A stretch of 64,000 nucleotides of DNA from Lachnospiraceae bacterium (GTDB taxonomy: Bacteria; Bacillota; Clostridia; Lachnospirales; Lachnospiraceae). The position numbers and the translations under genes were made by a program. The stretch spans positions 62,001 to 126,000 of the forward strand of contig CAJTEE010000007.1 in NCBI GenBank assembly GCA_910575275.1, written 5' to 3'. Positions 50,595 to 59,819 of the stretch are shown here, piece after piece. Under the pieces are notes generated by a model. It made no database searches. It saw only the letters and a program-made list of their open reading frames with translations, and was not told the DNA's origin. Within the stretch, counting starts at the first letter, position 1. The number at the start of each line of letters is the position of its first letter.

Positions 50595-51845
50595 CTAACC
50601 TTTAAACAGGCCGCCGACGATCGAAAGGAAGATCGGGTTGTAGATATCGTCGATGATGACCGCGAAGGACGGATACAAAACCCAGGCAATGTTGTGCCAG
50701 CCATATTGATCCATCAGAGCTTTTTCATTGGCGACCGCATTGGAACCGGAACCGCAGCCCCAGCCGATGTTGCCGGCGGTCATGACGGCCGCACCGTAGT
50801 CACGTCCGAACAGGTTAAAGGAAACAAAGATCCCAAACAGGGCGATAAAGGCAGCCTGTGCGGCTAAAAGGATGCCCATCTGTCCGGCCACAGGGGCGAG
50901 CTTCGTAAAGTCTGTGGTCATGAGCACGAGCGCCAGGTAGAGCTCGAGGAACATATGCTCGATCGCGTCGATCTCCGGCACATAGAATTTTATGCCGGCC
51001 GTTTCCATGACATTGCGTGCGATCGCGCCGGCAAACAGGCAGCCGATGAATTTTGGCATCTCGATCATCGGGATATTGTCAAGCAGACAGTAGATCGGCA
51101 TGCCGAGAGCCGCGAGGAGCAGCGTCAGGGCAAACATCATGATCATATTTAAGTTGTTTAATTCCGGGACCTTACCGCTGGCAACTGCCTCGGGTTTATC
51201 GTTCGGGTCGGACTTTAAGCCATGGCGGGCGATTAAAAATGCCGCGACCGGGCCGCCGATTAAAGAGCCCATAACGTTGCCGAGCGTGCCGGCCGCAACG
51301 CCGATGGTCGTCGCGTCGGTTGCGCCCCATTCCTCAAAGATGGAGCCGAATGCGGAGGCGGTGCCGACGCCGCCGGACATCGCAGCGGACGAACACTGGA
51401 GCGCCAGGAGCGGATGCAGGCCGATTACCTTTGCGATGCCGAGGCCGATCAAGTTCTGGCAGGTGATCAGAAGACAGGCCGCAAAAGCGATCAAGAAGCA
51501 AAGTCTACCGCCAGCCTTTTTTAACATCTTTGCGCTGAAGCCGAAGCCCACGCACAGGAAGAACAGGTTTTGGCAGAGATCCTTCATGACAGTGGCGTCA
51601 AAGCTGATCTGGACGGCGCCGGAGAGCTTGACGGCCGAGATCAGAAGCGAAAAGATAATGCCGGAGACGACCGGCGCCGGAATCGCATACTTCCTTAAGG
51701 CCGCCGATCGGGCCACGATTGCACGGCCGGCGAAAATGACGATGGCCGCAAAGCCGAGTGTGCAGAGGTACTCGAACTTAAACGATGCAATGGCCCCGTC
51801 GGCTGCGGGCTTGAATGTGCCGAAATAGCTGAGAATGCTTTCCAT
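50595..51845 (-). CDS. gltS: Sodium/glutamate symporter GltS
   Basis: 416 residues from ATG 51845 (GGAGG nine bases upstream). Ten to twelve hydrophobic segments. Signature motifs: YAIPAPVVSGIIFSLL, CSSAAMSGGVGTASAFG, and the symmetric GNIGWGCGSGSNAVANE. It imports glutamate or a related dicarboxylate with sodium. Likely regulated by the two-component system immediately upstream, through the repeat cluster in the 141-bp gap. Confidence 0.9.
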   Translation of the reverse strand: MESILSYFGTFKPAADGAIASFKFEYLCTLGFAAIVIFAGRAIVARSAALRKYAIPAPVVSGIIFSLLISAVKLSGAVQISFDATVMKDLCQNLFFLCVGFGFSAKMLKKAGGRLCFLIAFAACLLITCQNLIGLGIAKVIGLHPLLALQCSSAAMSGGVGTASAFGSIFEEWGATDATTIGVAAGTLGNVMGSLIGGPVAAFLIARHGLKSDPNDKPEAVASGKVPELNNLNMIMMFALTLLLAALGMPIYCLLDNIPMIEMPKFIGCLFAGAIARNVMETAGIKFYVPEIDAIEHMFLELYLALVLMTTDFTKLAPVAGQMGILLAAQAAFIALFGIFVSFNLFGRDYGAAVMTAGNIGWGCGSGSNAVANEKALMDQYGWHNIAWVLYPSFAVIIDDIYNPIFLSIVGGLFKG

Positions 51846-51931
51846 ATACAAATCCTCCAATCCTCTTTTGGTATACCCGTAAAATGTTTATGAGGGAAGT
51901 GTAGAATAAATTGGAGAAATCGTCAATTTTA

Positions 51932-51967
51932 TGTAAGTAACGAAAGGGTTTTGTAACTATTGTAACC
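51932..51967. promoter_or_regulatory. Repeated GTTAC motifs upstream of gltS
   Basis: On the minus strand GGTTACAAT, AGTTACAAA and CGTTACTTA occur in a row with the first two about one helical turn apart. Possible binding sites for the CitB-like regulator encoded upstream. Confidence 0.4.
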
Positions 51968-51986
51968 TAAAATTCCGTCATAATCA

Positions 51987-52676
51987 CTAAATGAACGGCT
52001 TCCATCCGTATTTAATGGAAGGCCGGCCGCCGGTCTTGTAATCAATGACGCTGACGAGCTCTCCGGTCTCCGTCAGATAATTCATGTAACGGCGGATGGT
52101 GATGCGGGAGAGCTGTACCTGCTCGGCGATCTGTTCGCTGGTAAACAGCATTTCCGGATTGGTCCGCACATACTCGCGGATCATGGCAAGCGTCGCATCG
52201 CTTAATCCCTTGGTAAGCGAAGGCTTCGGCGTGGAGACAGGATCCCTGTGTAAAAGAAGATCGTCAAGCTCATCCTGGCTGAGTCCGGTCTTGTGCCCGT
52301 CAAGGCAGCGGCGCGTCTGTGCGAAGCGCTTTAACGCCGTCTGGAAGCGTTCTGCCGTAAAGGGCTTTACGAGATAGTCAAATACGCCGCGGCTTAAGAG
52401 AGAGCGGACGATATCCGAATCATTGGCCGAGGTGACCATGATGACGGAGGGGGTCTTTCCCAGGGCATGCATACGGTCGATAAACTGGGAACCATTCATG
52501 AGCGGCGTATAGTAGTCCAGAATGATCAGATCGGTGTCATTTTCCTTCAGATATTCAAGCGCCTCGGCCCCGTTCTTAAAAATGCGCTCCACCGAAAATG
52601 CAGGGAGCGCCAGGGCGTACTGGCGGTTGATGGATGCGACCATGGGGTCGTCCTCAATGATAATAATATGGTACAT
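51987..52676 (-). CDS. CitB/DcuR/DctR-like response regulator
   Basis: 229 residues from ATG 52676 (AAAGGAGT upstream). Receiver domain with Glu8-Asp9-Asp10 and phospho-acceptor Asp54 (LIILDYYTPLMNG), Lys in DYLVKPFTAERF. The C-terminal helix-turn-helix (about 170-222: FTSEQIAEQVQLSRITIRRY, GGRPSIKYGW) is the CitB-family type. Starts just after the kinase stop. Likely controls uptake of C4/C5-dicarboxylates, here gltS. Confidence 0.9.
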   Translation of the reverse strand: MYHIIIIEDDPMVASINRQYALALPAFSVERIFKNGAEALEYLKENDTDLIILDYYTPLMNGSQFIDRMHALGKTPSVIMVTSANDSDIVRSLLSRGVFDYLVKPFTAERFQTALKRFAQTRRCLDGHKTGLSQDELDDLLLHRDPVSTPKPSLTKGLSDATLAMIREYVRTNPEMLFTSEQIAEQVQLSRITIRRYMNYLTETGELVSVIDYKTGGRPSIKYGWKPFI

Positions 52677-52677
52677 G

Positions 52678-54276
52678 TCAGCACTCCTTTCGTGTAAAGG
52701 TGAGGGTAAAGCAGGTCCCCTCACCGGCTTCCGTCTCGATCGTGATCTCTCCGCCGTACTGCTGCACGGCTGTCCGGATCAGATACAGGCCGGTGCCGCG
52801 GTTTTCTCCCTTGGAGGAGACCCCGCGTTCATAGATGTGAGGCAGAAGGGCTTTGGGAATCCCGCCGCCCGTATCTTCACAGGTAAGAATCGTGGTATTC
52901 CGATCCGTGTAAACACCGAGCGTGATCTCCTTTACGTCTTTTTTGCTTTCGGAAAGCTCCTCGATGGCATTTTCTAAAAGATTCCCGATGATCGTCACAT
53001 AGGTGTCCACGGGCAGCAGAAGCTCATTTTCATGCAGCCTGCTTTCGGGTGTTACGGAAAGAAGGATGCCGAGCTCGGCGGCGTGCATCATCTTCCCGAT
53101 CACGAGCGCGCAGACACGGGAAACACGCAGGCAGTCGGCCGTCTTGCGGATCGCTTCACCGGTGACAAGGCTGCTGTTTGTGATAAAGGTAATGGCTTTT
53201 TCGGTTTCCCCGGTCTGTAAATAGCCGAGAATGATATGGAGCTTATTTAAAAACTCATGATTGAAAGCACGCAGCGTATCCAACATGGAGCGGGCGCCGG
53301 AGAGCTCGTCCGAGACGGCCTCGATCTCGCTCCGGTCGTTGAAAATCGTGAGCGTGCCCTGAACATCAGGCGGGCTGCCGACAGGAAGCTCGGAAACGAT
53401 CAGGGAATGCCCGTTTAACATACAATTTCTGCCGGTCATGGGCGTGCCCGTCTTTAAGACGGCGGAGGCCCGGGAATCAGGAAAGAGAGAGAGGAGCGGG
53501 GTTCCCAAAACATGCGGCGCATCCGGAAAAACAGCGCGTGCGGCCCGATTGGCAAAGATCACGTTTCCGTCCCGCCCGGCGGCCGCCAGACCCTCGGTCA
53601 TGGCGTTGAGGACGGTGTCCTGCTGCAGGTAAAGGTTTAAAAGCTCCTGTGGGTGATGGCCCATCAGAGAATCCCGTAGGAGGCGGACGATGCCGTGAGC
53701 AAGGAATACGCCTGCAAGGAGAATGAAAAACAGGATGAACGCATAGACGGGGAGAAGGGCCCTCGCATGGTCGGCCGCGTAGGTTGTAAAGACGGAGACC
53801 ATGACAAAGCCGACAAGCGCATCTTCTTGATCCCGGACCGCGTGGAAGGCCTGGCGTTGCCTGCCGTAGGTGCCGTAGCCGGTGGTGATGTAAGGTCCAC
53901 TTCCGGCGAGAATGGCGGCAGCATCCTGTTCGACGAAGGTTTCTCCGCTGCGGGCCCTTTTGGTATGGTAGAAACGCAGCCCGTCGGCGTCGCAGATTAA
54001 GATCACGTCGATATCGGGGAAGGTTTCATAGAGGGAATCGAGATCGGCGGTGGCCGTCTCGTCGGGATAGCCTTCTTTTAACATAGAAGAGACGCGATCC
54101 ATCGAGGCAATGTATGCGGCGATGCTTTCGATTTTTTTATCAATTTCCTGCTTCTGGCGGTTAAGACTGACGGAGAGGGTTATACTTAGGGAGAGAAGCA
54201 GGAGGAGAGAGGAAAGGGAGAGAAAGCTGATAAAAAGCTGTTTTTCCAGGGAAAGAGTGCGGAATTTCTTTAGCAT
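52678..54276 (-). CDS. CitA/DcuS/DctS-like sensor histidine kinase
   Basis: 532 residues. Membrane helices at about 14-34 and 175-198 flank an extracellular sCache/PAS-like sensor (about 35-172: FPDIDVILICDADGLRFYH, GYGTYGRQRQAFHAVRD). A cytosolic PAS (about 220-330) precedes the SpoOB-type H-box FNHEFLNKLHIILGYL, then N-box IIGNLLENAIEEL, G1 EDTGGGIP and G2 GTGLYLIR. Family members sense dicarboxylates. The sensing pocket here lacks an obvious citrate or succinate motif, so the ligand is unknown. Confidence 0.9.
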   Translation of the reverse strand: MLKKFRTLSLEKQLFISFLSLSSLLLLLSLSITLSVSLNRQKQEIDKKIESIAAYIASMDRVSSMLKEGYPDETATADLDSLYETFPDIDVILICDADGLRFYHTKRARSGETFVEQDAAAILAGSGPYITTGYGTYGRQRQAFHAVRDQEDALVGFVMVSVFTTYAADHARALLPVYAFILFFILLAGVFLAHGIVRLLRDSLMGHHPQELLNLYLQQDTVLNAMTEGLAAAGRDGNVIFANRAARAVFPDAPHVLGTPLLSLFPDSRASAVLKTGTPMTGRNCMLNGHSLIVSELPVGSPPDVQGTLTIFNDRSEIEAVSDELSGARSMLDTLRAFNHEFLNKLHIILGYLQTGETEKAITFITNSSLVTGEAIRKTADCLRVSRVCALVIGKMMHAAELGILLSVTPESRLHENELLLPVDTYVTIIGNLLENAIEELSESKKDVKEITLGVYTDRNTTILTCEDTGGGIPKALLPHIYERGVSSKGENRGTGLYLIRTAVQQYGGEITIETEAGEGTCFTLTFTRKEC

Positions 54277-54436
54277 GTGGGGGTACCTCGGGGAGTGCGT
54301 TTTTTCTTTATTTTTAGAGTATATAAAAAAATGCGGAAATGTGCAAGTGGGGAGGGGGTGGAATGAGAGTCGTTACTGTTCGTATAGGTCTGTGCATTTC
54401 CTGCGCTGACCGTAAGGATGCGCGGAGCAGCCGGCA

Positions 54437-54478
54437 AAAATCCATCGCCGCAGGCGATTTAGCATGGATTTTTGCATG
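54437..54478. repeat. Strong intergenic hairpin
   Basis: GCAAAAATCCAT pairs perfectly with ATGGATTTTTGC, with an inner CGCC-GCA-GGCG stem. No gene ends here, so it is not an obvious terminator. Confidence 0.65.
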
Positions 54479-54505
54479 TTGCTGAGAACGGAGTGAGCAG
54501 GAACA

Positions 54506-54535
54506 GGGGGTCCGCAGAGGCCGGGGCAGGCAGAC
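54506..54535. repeat. Dispersed GC-rich motif, copy 3
   Basis: CCGCAGAGGCCGGGGCAGG followed by CAGAC, as in copy 1, here outside any gene. Confidence 0.6.
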
Positions 54536-54648
54536 GGGGCAGCGCTGTTTCGGGAGTGGGGAGAAAGAGAGGGTTTGGCGGACCCCAATGGATCCCGTTT
54601 ACGCTTGGCAGGCTCTGAAATTTAACCGCTCAATTTTACAAAAAGGAC

Positions 54649-54677
54649 TTGCTATTTCTGGAAGAATTAGGTACAAT
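54649..54677 (+). promoter_or_regulatory. Promoter of gap
   Basis: TTGCTA and TACAAT at exactly 17-base spacing. The transcript would have a short leader with TTTTTAGGAGG before the start. Confidence 0.75.
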
Positions 54678-54729
54678 AGCAGGTAAGTTGATTATTATTT
54701 AACAATCATTTTTTAGGAGGAATGTAGCT

Positions 54730-55749
54730 ATGGCAGTTAAAGTTGCAATTAATGGTTTTGGCCGTATCGGCCGTCTTGCTTTTAGGCAGATGTTCGGTGC
54801 AGAGGGCTTTGAGATCGTCGCAATCAACGACCTGACTTCCCCGGAGATGCTTGCGCATCTGTTAAAGTATGACTCTACACAGGGAATCTACGCACTTGCA
54901 GATAAAGTTTCCTATGGCGAGGATTCCATTACGGTTGACGGAAAAGAGATTAAGATTTATGCGAAGGCAAACGCTGCGGAGCTTCCGTGGGGCGAGCTTG
55001 GGGTGGATGTTGTGCTGGAGTGCACCGGATTCTATACTTCTAAGGCGAAGGCGCAGGCTCATATCGACGCAGGCGCGAAGCATGTTATTATCTCCGCACC
55101 GGCCGGAAGTGATCTGCCGACCATTGTTTACAATGTAAACCATGAGACCCTCAGCAAGGAGGATCACATCATCTCCGCCGCTTCCTGTACGACGAACTGC
55201 CTGGCTCCGATGGCAAAAGCGCTCAATGACGCGTTCCCGATCCAGTCCGGTATCATGTGCACGATCCATGCTTACACAGGCGATCAGATGACGCTGGACG
55301 GCCCGCAGAGAAAGGGCGATAAGAGAAGAAGCCGTGCGGCAGCCGTGAATATCGTTCCGAACAGCACCGGCGCAGCTAAGGCAATCGGCCTGGTGATTCC
55401 GGAGTTAAACGGAAAGCTGATCGGCGCTGCCCAGCGTGTTCCAACCCCGACCGGCTCCACGACGATCCTTACCGCGGTCGTTAAGGGCCAGCCGACCAAG
55501 GAGGCTATCAACGAGGCTATGAAGGCAGCTTCTAACGAGTCCTTTGGCTATAATGTAGATGAGATCGTTTCCAGCGATATCGTCGGCATGCGGTTCGGTT
55601 CCCTGTTCGATTCCACGCAGACCATGGTCCTGCCGATCGACGAGAACAGCGCGCAGGTACAGGTTGTTTCCTGGTATGACAACGAGAATTCCTATACCAG
55701 CCAGATGGTCCGCACCATCAAGCACTTCGGGAAGCTGTTAAACGCTTAA
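54730..55749 (+). CDS. gap: Glyceraldehyde-3-phosphate dehydrogenase, type I
   Basis: 339 residues. NAD-binding [16 protein letters not shown], catalytic Cys153 in [12 protein letters not shown], phosphate-site [10 protein letters not shown] and the C-terminal [13 protein letters not shown] are intact. It oxidises glyceraldehyde 3-phosphate in glycolysis. Head of a gap-pgk-tpiA run; its strong ribosome site and promoter fit high expression. Confidence 0.97.
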   Translation: MAVKVAINGFGRIGRLAFRQMFGAEGFEIVAINDLTSPEMLAHLLKYDSTQGIYALADKVSYGEDSITVDGKEIKIYAKANAAELPWGELGVDVVLECTGFYTSKAKAQAHIDAGAKHVIISAPAGSDLPTIVYNVNHETLSKEDHIISAASCTTNCLAPMAKALNDAFPIQSGIMCTIHAYTGDQMTLDGPQRKGDKRRSRAAAVNIVPNSTGAAKAIGLVIPELNGKLIGAAQRVPTPTGSTTILTAVVKGQPTKEAINEAMKAASNESFGYNVDEIVSSDIVGMRFGSLFDSTQTMVLPIDENSAQVQVVSWYDNENSYTSQMVRTIKHFGKLLNA

Positions 55750-55804
55750 TAATAGTAAGGCGCAGCAGTTCAGGCGTCGCCTGAATTGTTATAGTAAGGC
55801 TCAT

Positions 55805-55841
55805 AAGAGGGTCCGGTCTGTTTTGGACCGGGCCTCTTTTG
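55805..55841 (+). terminator. Terminator or attenuator between gap and pgk
   Basis: AGAGGGTCCGGTC pairs with GGACCGGGCCTCT (a few mismatches), then TTTTGG. A second hairpin at 55768-55788 (AGTTCAGGCG with CGCCTGAATT) lies upstream. It may reduce read-through from gap into pgk. Confidence 0.6.
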
Positions 55842-55873
55842 GCTTATGGGAAATTGAAAAGGAGAATTTTGCC

Positions 55874-57082
55874 ATGTCTTTAAATAAGAAGTCGGTTGAC
55901 GACATCCATGTAAAGGGCCAGAGAGTCCTGGTCCGCTGTGATTTTAACGTACCGCTGAAGGAAGGGAAGATTACCGACGAGAACCGTCTCGTTGCGGCGC
56001 TTCCGACGATCAAGAAGCTGATTGGCGACGGAGGGAAGGTGATTCTCTGCTCGCACCTCGGAAAGCCGAAGGGAGAGCCGAAGCCGGAGCTTTCGCTGGC
56101 GCCGGTCGCAGAGCGCCTCTCGGAGCTTTTGGGCCAGGAGGTAAAGTTTGCGGCGGATCGTGAGGTTGTGGGCCCGAATGCAAAGGCCGCGGTCGAGGCG
56201 ATGAAGGACGGTGAGGTCGTCCTCTTAGAGAATACCCGGTATCGCGCGGAGGAGACGAAGAACGGTGAGGCGTTCAGCAAGGATCTCGCATCCCTCTGCG
56301 ACGTATTTGTAAACGATGCATTCGGCACTGCGCATCGGGCGCACTGCTCGAACGTCGGTGTGACGGAGTACGTGAAGACCTCCGTGGTCGGTTACTTAAT
56401 GCAGAAGGAGATCGACTTCCTCGGCAAGGCCGTGGAGGAACCGGTTCGCCCGTTTGTGGCGATCTTGGGCGGCGCGAAGGTCGCCGACAAGCTGAACGTG
56501 ATTTCCAATCTGCTTGAAAAGTGTGATACGCTGATCATCGGCGGCGGCATGGCCTACACGTTCTTAAAAGCGCAGGGTAAGGAAATCGGCAATTCCCTCG
56601 TGGATCATTCCAAGCTGGATTATTGTAAAGAAATGATGAAGAAGGCCGAGACGCTCGGAAAGAAGCTTCTGCTTCCGGTCGATACGACGGTGGTCGCGGC
56701 GTTCCCGAACCCGATTGACGCACCGGTCGAGGTGGAGTATGTGTCCGTGGATGTGATCCCGTCCGACAAGGAGGGCGTGGACATCGGGCCGGAGACCTGT
56801 AAGATCTATGCGGATGCGGTCAAGAACGCGAAGACGGTCGTCTGGAACGGCCCGATGGGCGTATTTGAGAATCCGATGCTGGCGGCCGGCACGATCGCGG
56901 TTGCGAAGGCGCTTGCAGAGACGGATGCGACGACGGTCATCGGCGGCGGCGATTCCGCGGCGGCTGTGAATCAGCTCGGCTTTGGCGACAAGATGAGCCA
57001 TATCTCGACAGGCGGCGGAGCGTCTCTGGAGTTTTTGGAGGGCAAGGAGCTGCCGGGTGTTGCGGCGGCAAATGACCGCTGA
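55874..57082 (+). CDS. pgk: Phosphoglycerate kinase
   Basis: 402 residues from ATG 55874 (AAAAGGAG upstream); an earlier in-frame ATG at 55823 lies within the hairpin region. It makes ATP and 3-phosphoglycerate. [44 protein letters not shown] and the Gly-rich [13 protein letters not shown] are standard. It is followed 95 bp later by tpiA. Confidence 0.97.
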   Translation: MSLNKKSVDDIHVKGQRVLVRCDFNVPLKEGKITDENRLVAALPTIKKLIGDGGKVILCSHLGKPKGEPKPELSLAPVAERLSELLGQEVKFAADREVVGPNAKAAVEAMKDGEVVLLENTRYRAEETKNGEAFSKDLASLCDVFVNDAFGTAHRAHCSNVGVTEYVKTSVVGYLMQKEIDFLGKAVEEPVRPFVAILGGAKVADKLNVISNLLEKCDTLIIGGGMAYTFLKAQGKEIGNSLVDHSKLDYCKEMMKKAETLGKKLLLPVDTTVVAAFPNPIDAPVEVEYVSVDVIPSDKEGVDIGPETCKIYADAVKNAKTVVWNGPMGVFENPMLAAGTIAVAKALAETDATTVIGGGDSAAAVNQLGFGDKMSHISTGGGASLEFLEGKELPGVAAANDR

Positions 57083-57177
57083 ACGTAACGCCCGCACGGG
57101 GCAGACACGGCAGGCTGTGCTGGCCATACGAAAACGGCATGGGGCAGCCGCTGAAATGCAGCAGGAGGATATAGAAG

Positions 57178-57930
57178 ATGGCAAGAAAAAAAATTATTGC
57201 AGGCAATTGGAAAATGAACATGACTCCGACCGAGGCGGTCCGGCTGGTGGAGCTTTTAAAGCCGCTTGTCGTGACCGATGAGGCGGATGTGGTCTTTTGT
57301 GTCCCGGCGATCGACATTATCCCGGTCGCGGAGGCCGTAAAGGGTACGAATATCGAAGTGGGAGCCGAAAACATGTATTTCGAGGAGAAGGGCGCCTACA
57401 CGGGCGAGATCTCTCCGGCTATGCTGACAGATGCGGGAGTGAAGTATGTGATCATCGGCCATTCCGAGCGCCGCGAGTATTTTGCGGAGACGGATGAGAC
57501 GGTTAACAAGAAGGTCTTAAAGGCATTCGAACACGGCCTGACCCCGATCATCTGCTGTGGCGAGACGCTGACACAAAGGGAGCAGGGCATCACGATCGAC
57601 TGGATCCGCAAACAGATCAAGATCGCGTTCCAGGACGTGACGGCTGAGCAGGCAAAGGAGGCAGTCATCGCGTACGAGCCGATCTGGGCCATCGGAACCG
57701 GCAAGACCGCGACGACGGAGCAGGCCGAGGAGGTCTGCCGGGCGATTCGGATCTGCATCGGAGAGCTTTACGGCGAGGCCACGAAGGAAGCGATCCGCAT
57801 CCAGTACGGCGGTTCGGTCAACGGCGGCAACGCAGCCGAGCTGTTTGCGCAGCCGGATATCGACGGCGGGCTAGTCGGCGGCGCGTCCTTGAAGGAGGAC
57901 TTCGGCAAGATCGTCCATTACAATCAATAA
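57178..57930 (+). CDS. tpiA: Triosephosphate isomerase
   Basis: 250 residues. Lys12 (AGNWKMNM), His in [10 protein letters not shown], Glu in [20 protein letters not shown] and the phosphate loop [11 protein letters not shown] are intact. It interconverts the triose phosphates. Last gene of the glycolytic run, closed by a strong terminator. A phosphoglycerate mutase often found next is absent. Confidence 0.97.
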   Translation: MARKKIIAGNWKMNMTPTEAVRLVELLKPLVVTDEADVVFCVPAIDIIPVAEAVKGTNIEVGAENMYFEEKGAYTGEISPAMLTDAGVKYVIIGHSERREYFAETDETVNKKVLKAFEHGLTPIICCGETLTQREQGITIDWIRKQIKIAFQDVTAEQAKEAVIAYEPIWAIGTGKTATTEQAEEVCRAIRICIGELYGEATKEAIRIQYGGSVNGGNAAELFAQPDIDGGLVGGASLKEDFGKIVHYNQ

Positions 57931-57948
57931 GGCACAAAGACTGCCGGA

Positions 57949-57996
57949 GGAAGGGCTGAACCGCAAGCTTAAAACGGTGTTCAGCCCTTCCTTTTT
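57949..57996. terminator. Terminator between tpiA and tetR
   Basis: A perfect 13-bp stem GGAAGGGCTGAAC/GTTCAGCCCTTCC, then TTTTTC on the plus strand. The right arm contains the tetR stop codon. Confidence 0.85.
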
Positions 57997-58550
57997 CCCG
58001 GCAGCGGCAGGAGTCTGGCGCAGAGTGAGGCCATGCAGGCAGGTTCCTCCTGCATGCCGTCCTCAAACCAGCGGATGAGAACGGAGGAAAATCCGCCCTC
58101 CCAGGCAAGGAAGGCGTAATAATCAAAGACGCCCTCCGGCACGCTCAGCCGTTTCAGGGCATGAGCGAAGAAACCGGGCGGATTGACGAGGCGTGCCTGT
58201 AAAAGGAGGCCAAAGATCTGCGCATTTTCTTTGACGGACCGAAAAAACTCGCCGTACCAGACAGCCGGATCCATTTGTGGGGATTGCTTAGAGAGCGAAT
58301 CCCGGATGCCGTCTAAAAAGGCGTTGCAAAGCTCATGCAGGATCTGCTCCTTCGAGGAATAGTTCCGGTAAAAAGCCGTCCTGGACACGCCCGCGCGGCG
58401 GACCAGTTCCGAGATCGTGATCCGGTCAAAGGGCTTCTGGCTCATAAGCCAGATCAGGGCGGTCTGTAAGCATTCGCGGGTCAGGCGGTTTGATTCTTTA
58501 TTAGATTTGTGTAAGGCGTCTTTTTTTAAAACCGTTTGCTGTTCTTTCAT
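57981..58550 (-). CDS. TetR-family transcriptional regulator
   Basis: 189 residues from ATG 58550. The N-terminal HTH (about 22-70: TRECLQTALIWLMSQKPFDR, ITISELVRRAGVSRTAFYRN, SSKEQILHELC) is followed by a helical ligand domain. It diverges from degV, and TGTTACA inverted repeats lie between them, so it probably controls both. The last codons lie in the tpiA terminator stem. Confidence 0.87.
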   Translation of the reverse strand: MKEQQTVLKKDALHKSNKESNRLTRECLQTALIWLMSQKPFDRITISELVRRAGVSRTAFYRNYSSKEQILHELCNAFLDGIRDSLSKQSPQMDPAVWYGEFFRSVKENAQIFGLLLQARLVNPPGFFAHALKRLSVPEGVFDYYAFLAWEGGFSSVLIRWFEDGMQEEPACMASLCARLLPLPGKRKG

Positions 58551-58585
58551 AAATGAGAGCGCTCCTTTTCTGTCTGCAAATTCGA

Positions 58586-58683
58586 TGTTACAAAAATGCA
58601 TGTAACTGTTCAGGCCGGTTTGACAGGTCTTGACGATTTTTGGAGTTGGATGTTACAGTTGTATAGGCATAATCACTGTAACA
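58586..58683. promoter_or_regulatory. TGTTACA inverted repeats in the tetR-degV gap
   Basis: Site 1: TGTTACA (58586-58592) and TGTAAC (58601-58606). Site 2: TGTTACAGT (58651-58659) and ACTGTAACA (58675-58683). The shared half-site suggests the TetR protein binds both. Confidence 0.6.
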
Positions 58684-58727
58684 TACCCACTATACTTTGT
58701 CAAATAGAGAGGAAACGGTCACAGCAT

Positions 58728-59618
58728 ATGAAACGGACAGGAATCATCACAGACAGCCACAGCAGCATAGGCAGGGAGGAGGCCGAAAGGCTGGGAATCC
58801 GGGTGCTCGCAATGCCCTTTTACATAGACGGCACGTGTTATTATGAGGGCGTGACGCTGTCAAGGGAGACATTTTTTGAGAAACAGAGGGCAGGAGCCGA
58901 AATCAGTACGTCGCAGCCGTCGCCGGCAGAGGTCATGGCGCTCTGGGATGAGGCCCTCATGGAATATGAAACCATTCTTTACATGCCGATCAGCAGCGGT
59001 TTAAGCGGCTCGTTTGCGACTGCGGCAGCGCTCGCGCAGGACGAGAAATATGAGGGCCGCGTATTTGTCGTGGACCACGGGCAGGTGGCGACGCCGCTGC
59101 ATCGGATGGTGCTCGATGCGTTGGAGCTCGTCGAAAAGGGATATCTGGCGTCCGAGATCAAAGAAATCCTGGAAAAGGCCCGGGAGCAGATGCTGATTTA
59201 CATCGGCTTGCAGACGCTGGAGTATTTGAAAAGAGGCGGACGGATCACGCCTGCGGCAGCGGCTTTGGGAGCCGTGTTTAACATCCGGCCCGTGCTTCGG
59301 CTAGAGACCGGGAAGCTAGATGCCTACAAGAAATGCCATGGCTTTTTAAAGGCCAGAAAAACCATGATCGAAACCATGCAGCAGGAGCTTAAGACAAGGT
59401 TTCAGAGAGCCGCCGAGGCCGGCATGCTGTACCTGCTTGCCGCGTCAAGCGCGTCCGCGGAGGAGACAGAGAACTGGAGGCGGGAGATCGAGACAGCCTT
59501 TCCGGGCCTGCCTGTCATGCTGGATGAGCTGTCTTTGGGCGTGTCCTGCCACATCGGTGAGGGCGGGCTTGGCATCGGGCTTTCGGTGAAGCCCGAATTT
59601 GCGGCCGGGCTGTGCTAG
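58728..59618 (+). CDS. DegV family fatty-acid-binding protein
   Basis: 296 residues from ATG 58728 (GAGAGG upstream). GIITDSHSSIGREEAERLGI, STSQPSPAEVMALWDEAL, ILYMPISSGLSGSFATAAAL, LEYLKRGGRI and IRPVLRLETGKLDAYKK are the domain hallmarks. Such proteins hand fatty acids to the FakA kinase for phosphorylation; fakA is not in the window. The TAG stop is supplied by the end of a miniature element at 59615. Confidence 0.9.
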   Translation: MKRTGIITDSHSSIGREEAERLGIRVLAMPFYIDGTCYYEGVTLSRETFFEKQRAGAEISTSQPSPAEVMALWDEALMEYETILYMPISSGLSGSFATAAALAQDEKYEGRVFVVDHGQVATPLHRMVLDALELVEKGYLASEIKEILEKAREQMLIYIGLQTLEYLKRGGRITPAAAALGAVFNIRPVLRLETGKLDAYKKCHGFLKARKTMIETMQQELKTRFQRAAEAGMLYLLAASSASAEETENWRREIETAFPGLPVMLDELSLGVSCHIGEGGLGIGLSVKPEFAAGLC

Positions 59619-59780
59619 AGCATGTTTGAAAATTCATTCCCGTCATCTGCACGCCCCGCTTTGCGGTATATTAGGCCCAAATTCACTTAACGCAGCCCAC
59701 TACGCCGCGTTCATTTGGGCCAGATCTCCCACAAAGTGGAGCGCACATCTGACGGAAAGCAATTTACAAACACACTCTAG
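59615..59780. mobile_element. MITE-like element of 166 bp
   Basis: Nearly the whole length folds back. Left: CTAGAGCATGTTTGAAAATT, then CCGTCATCTG and GGCCCAAATT. The right end read in reverse complement gives CTAGAGTGTGTTTGTAAATT, then CCGTCAGATG and GGCCCAAATG. No transposase. CTAG at each end may be a target duplication or part of the termini. It abuts degV and provides its stop codon. Confidence 0.85.
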
Positions 59781-59819
59781 GGAACGGAGATTGTCAATCA
59801 AACAGGAGGGACAGGAGAT

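Larger units (their letters stand above)
54277..54648. other. Gene-free region between kinase gene and gap
   Basis: It holds the hairpin at 54437-54478, a GC-rich dispersed motif at 54506-54535 and, at its left edge, AT-rich sequence expected to carry the kinase promoter. No gene is supported. Confidence 0.6.
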
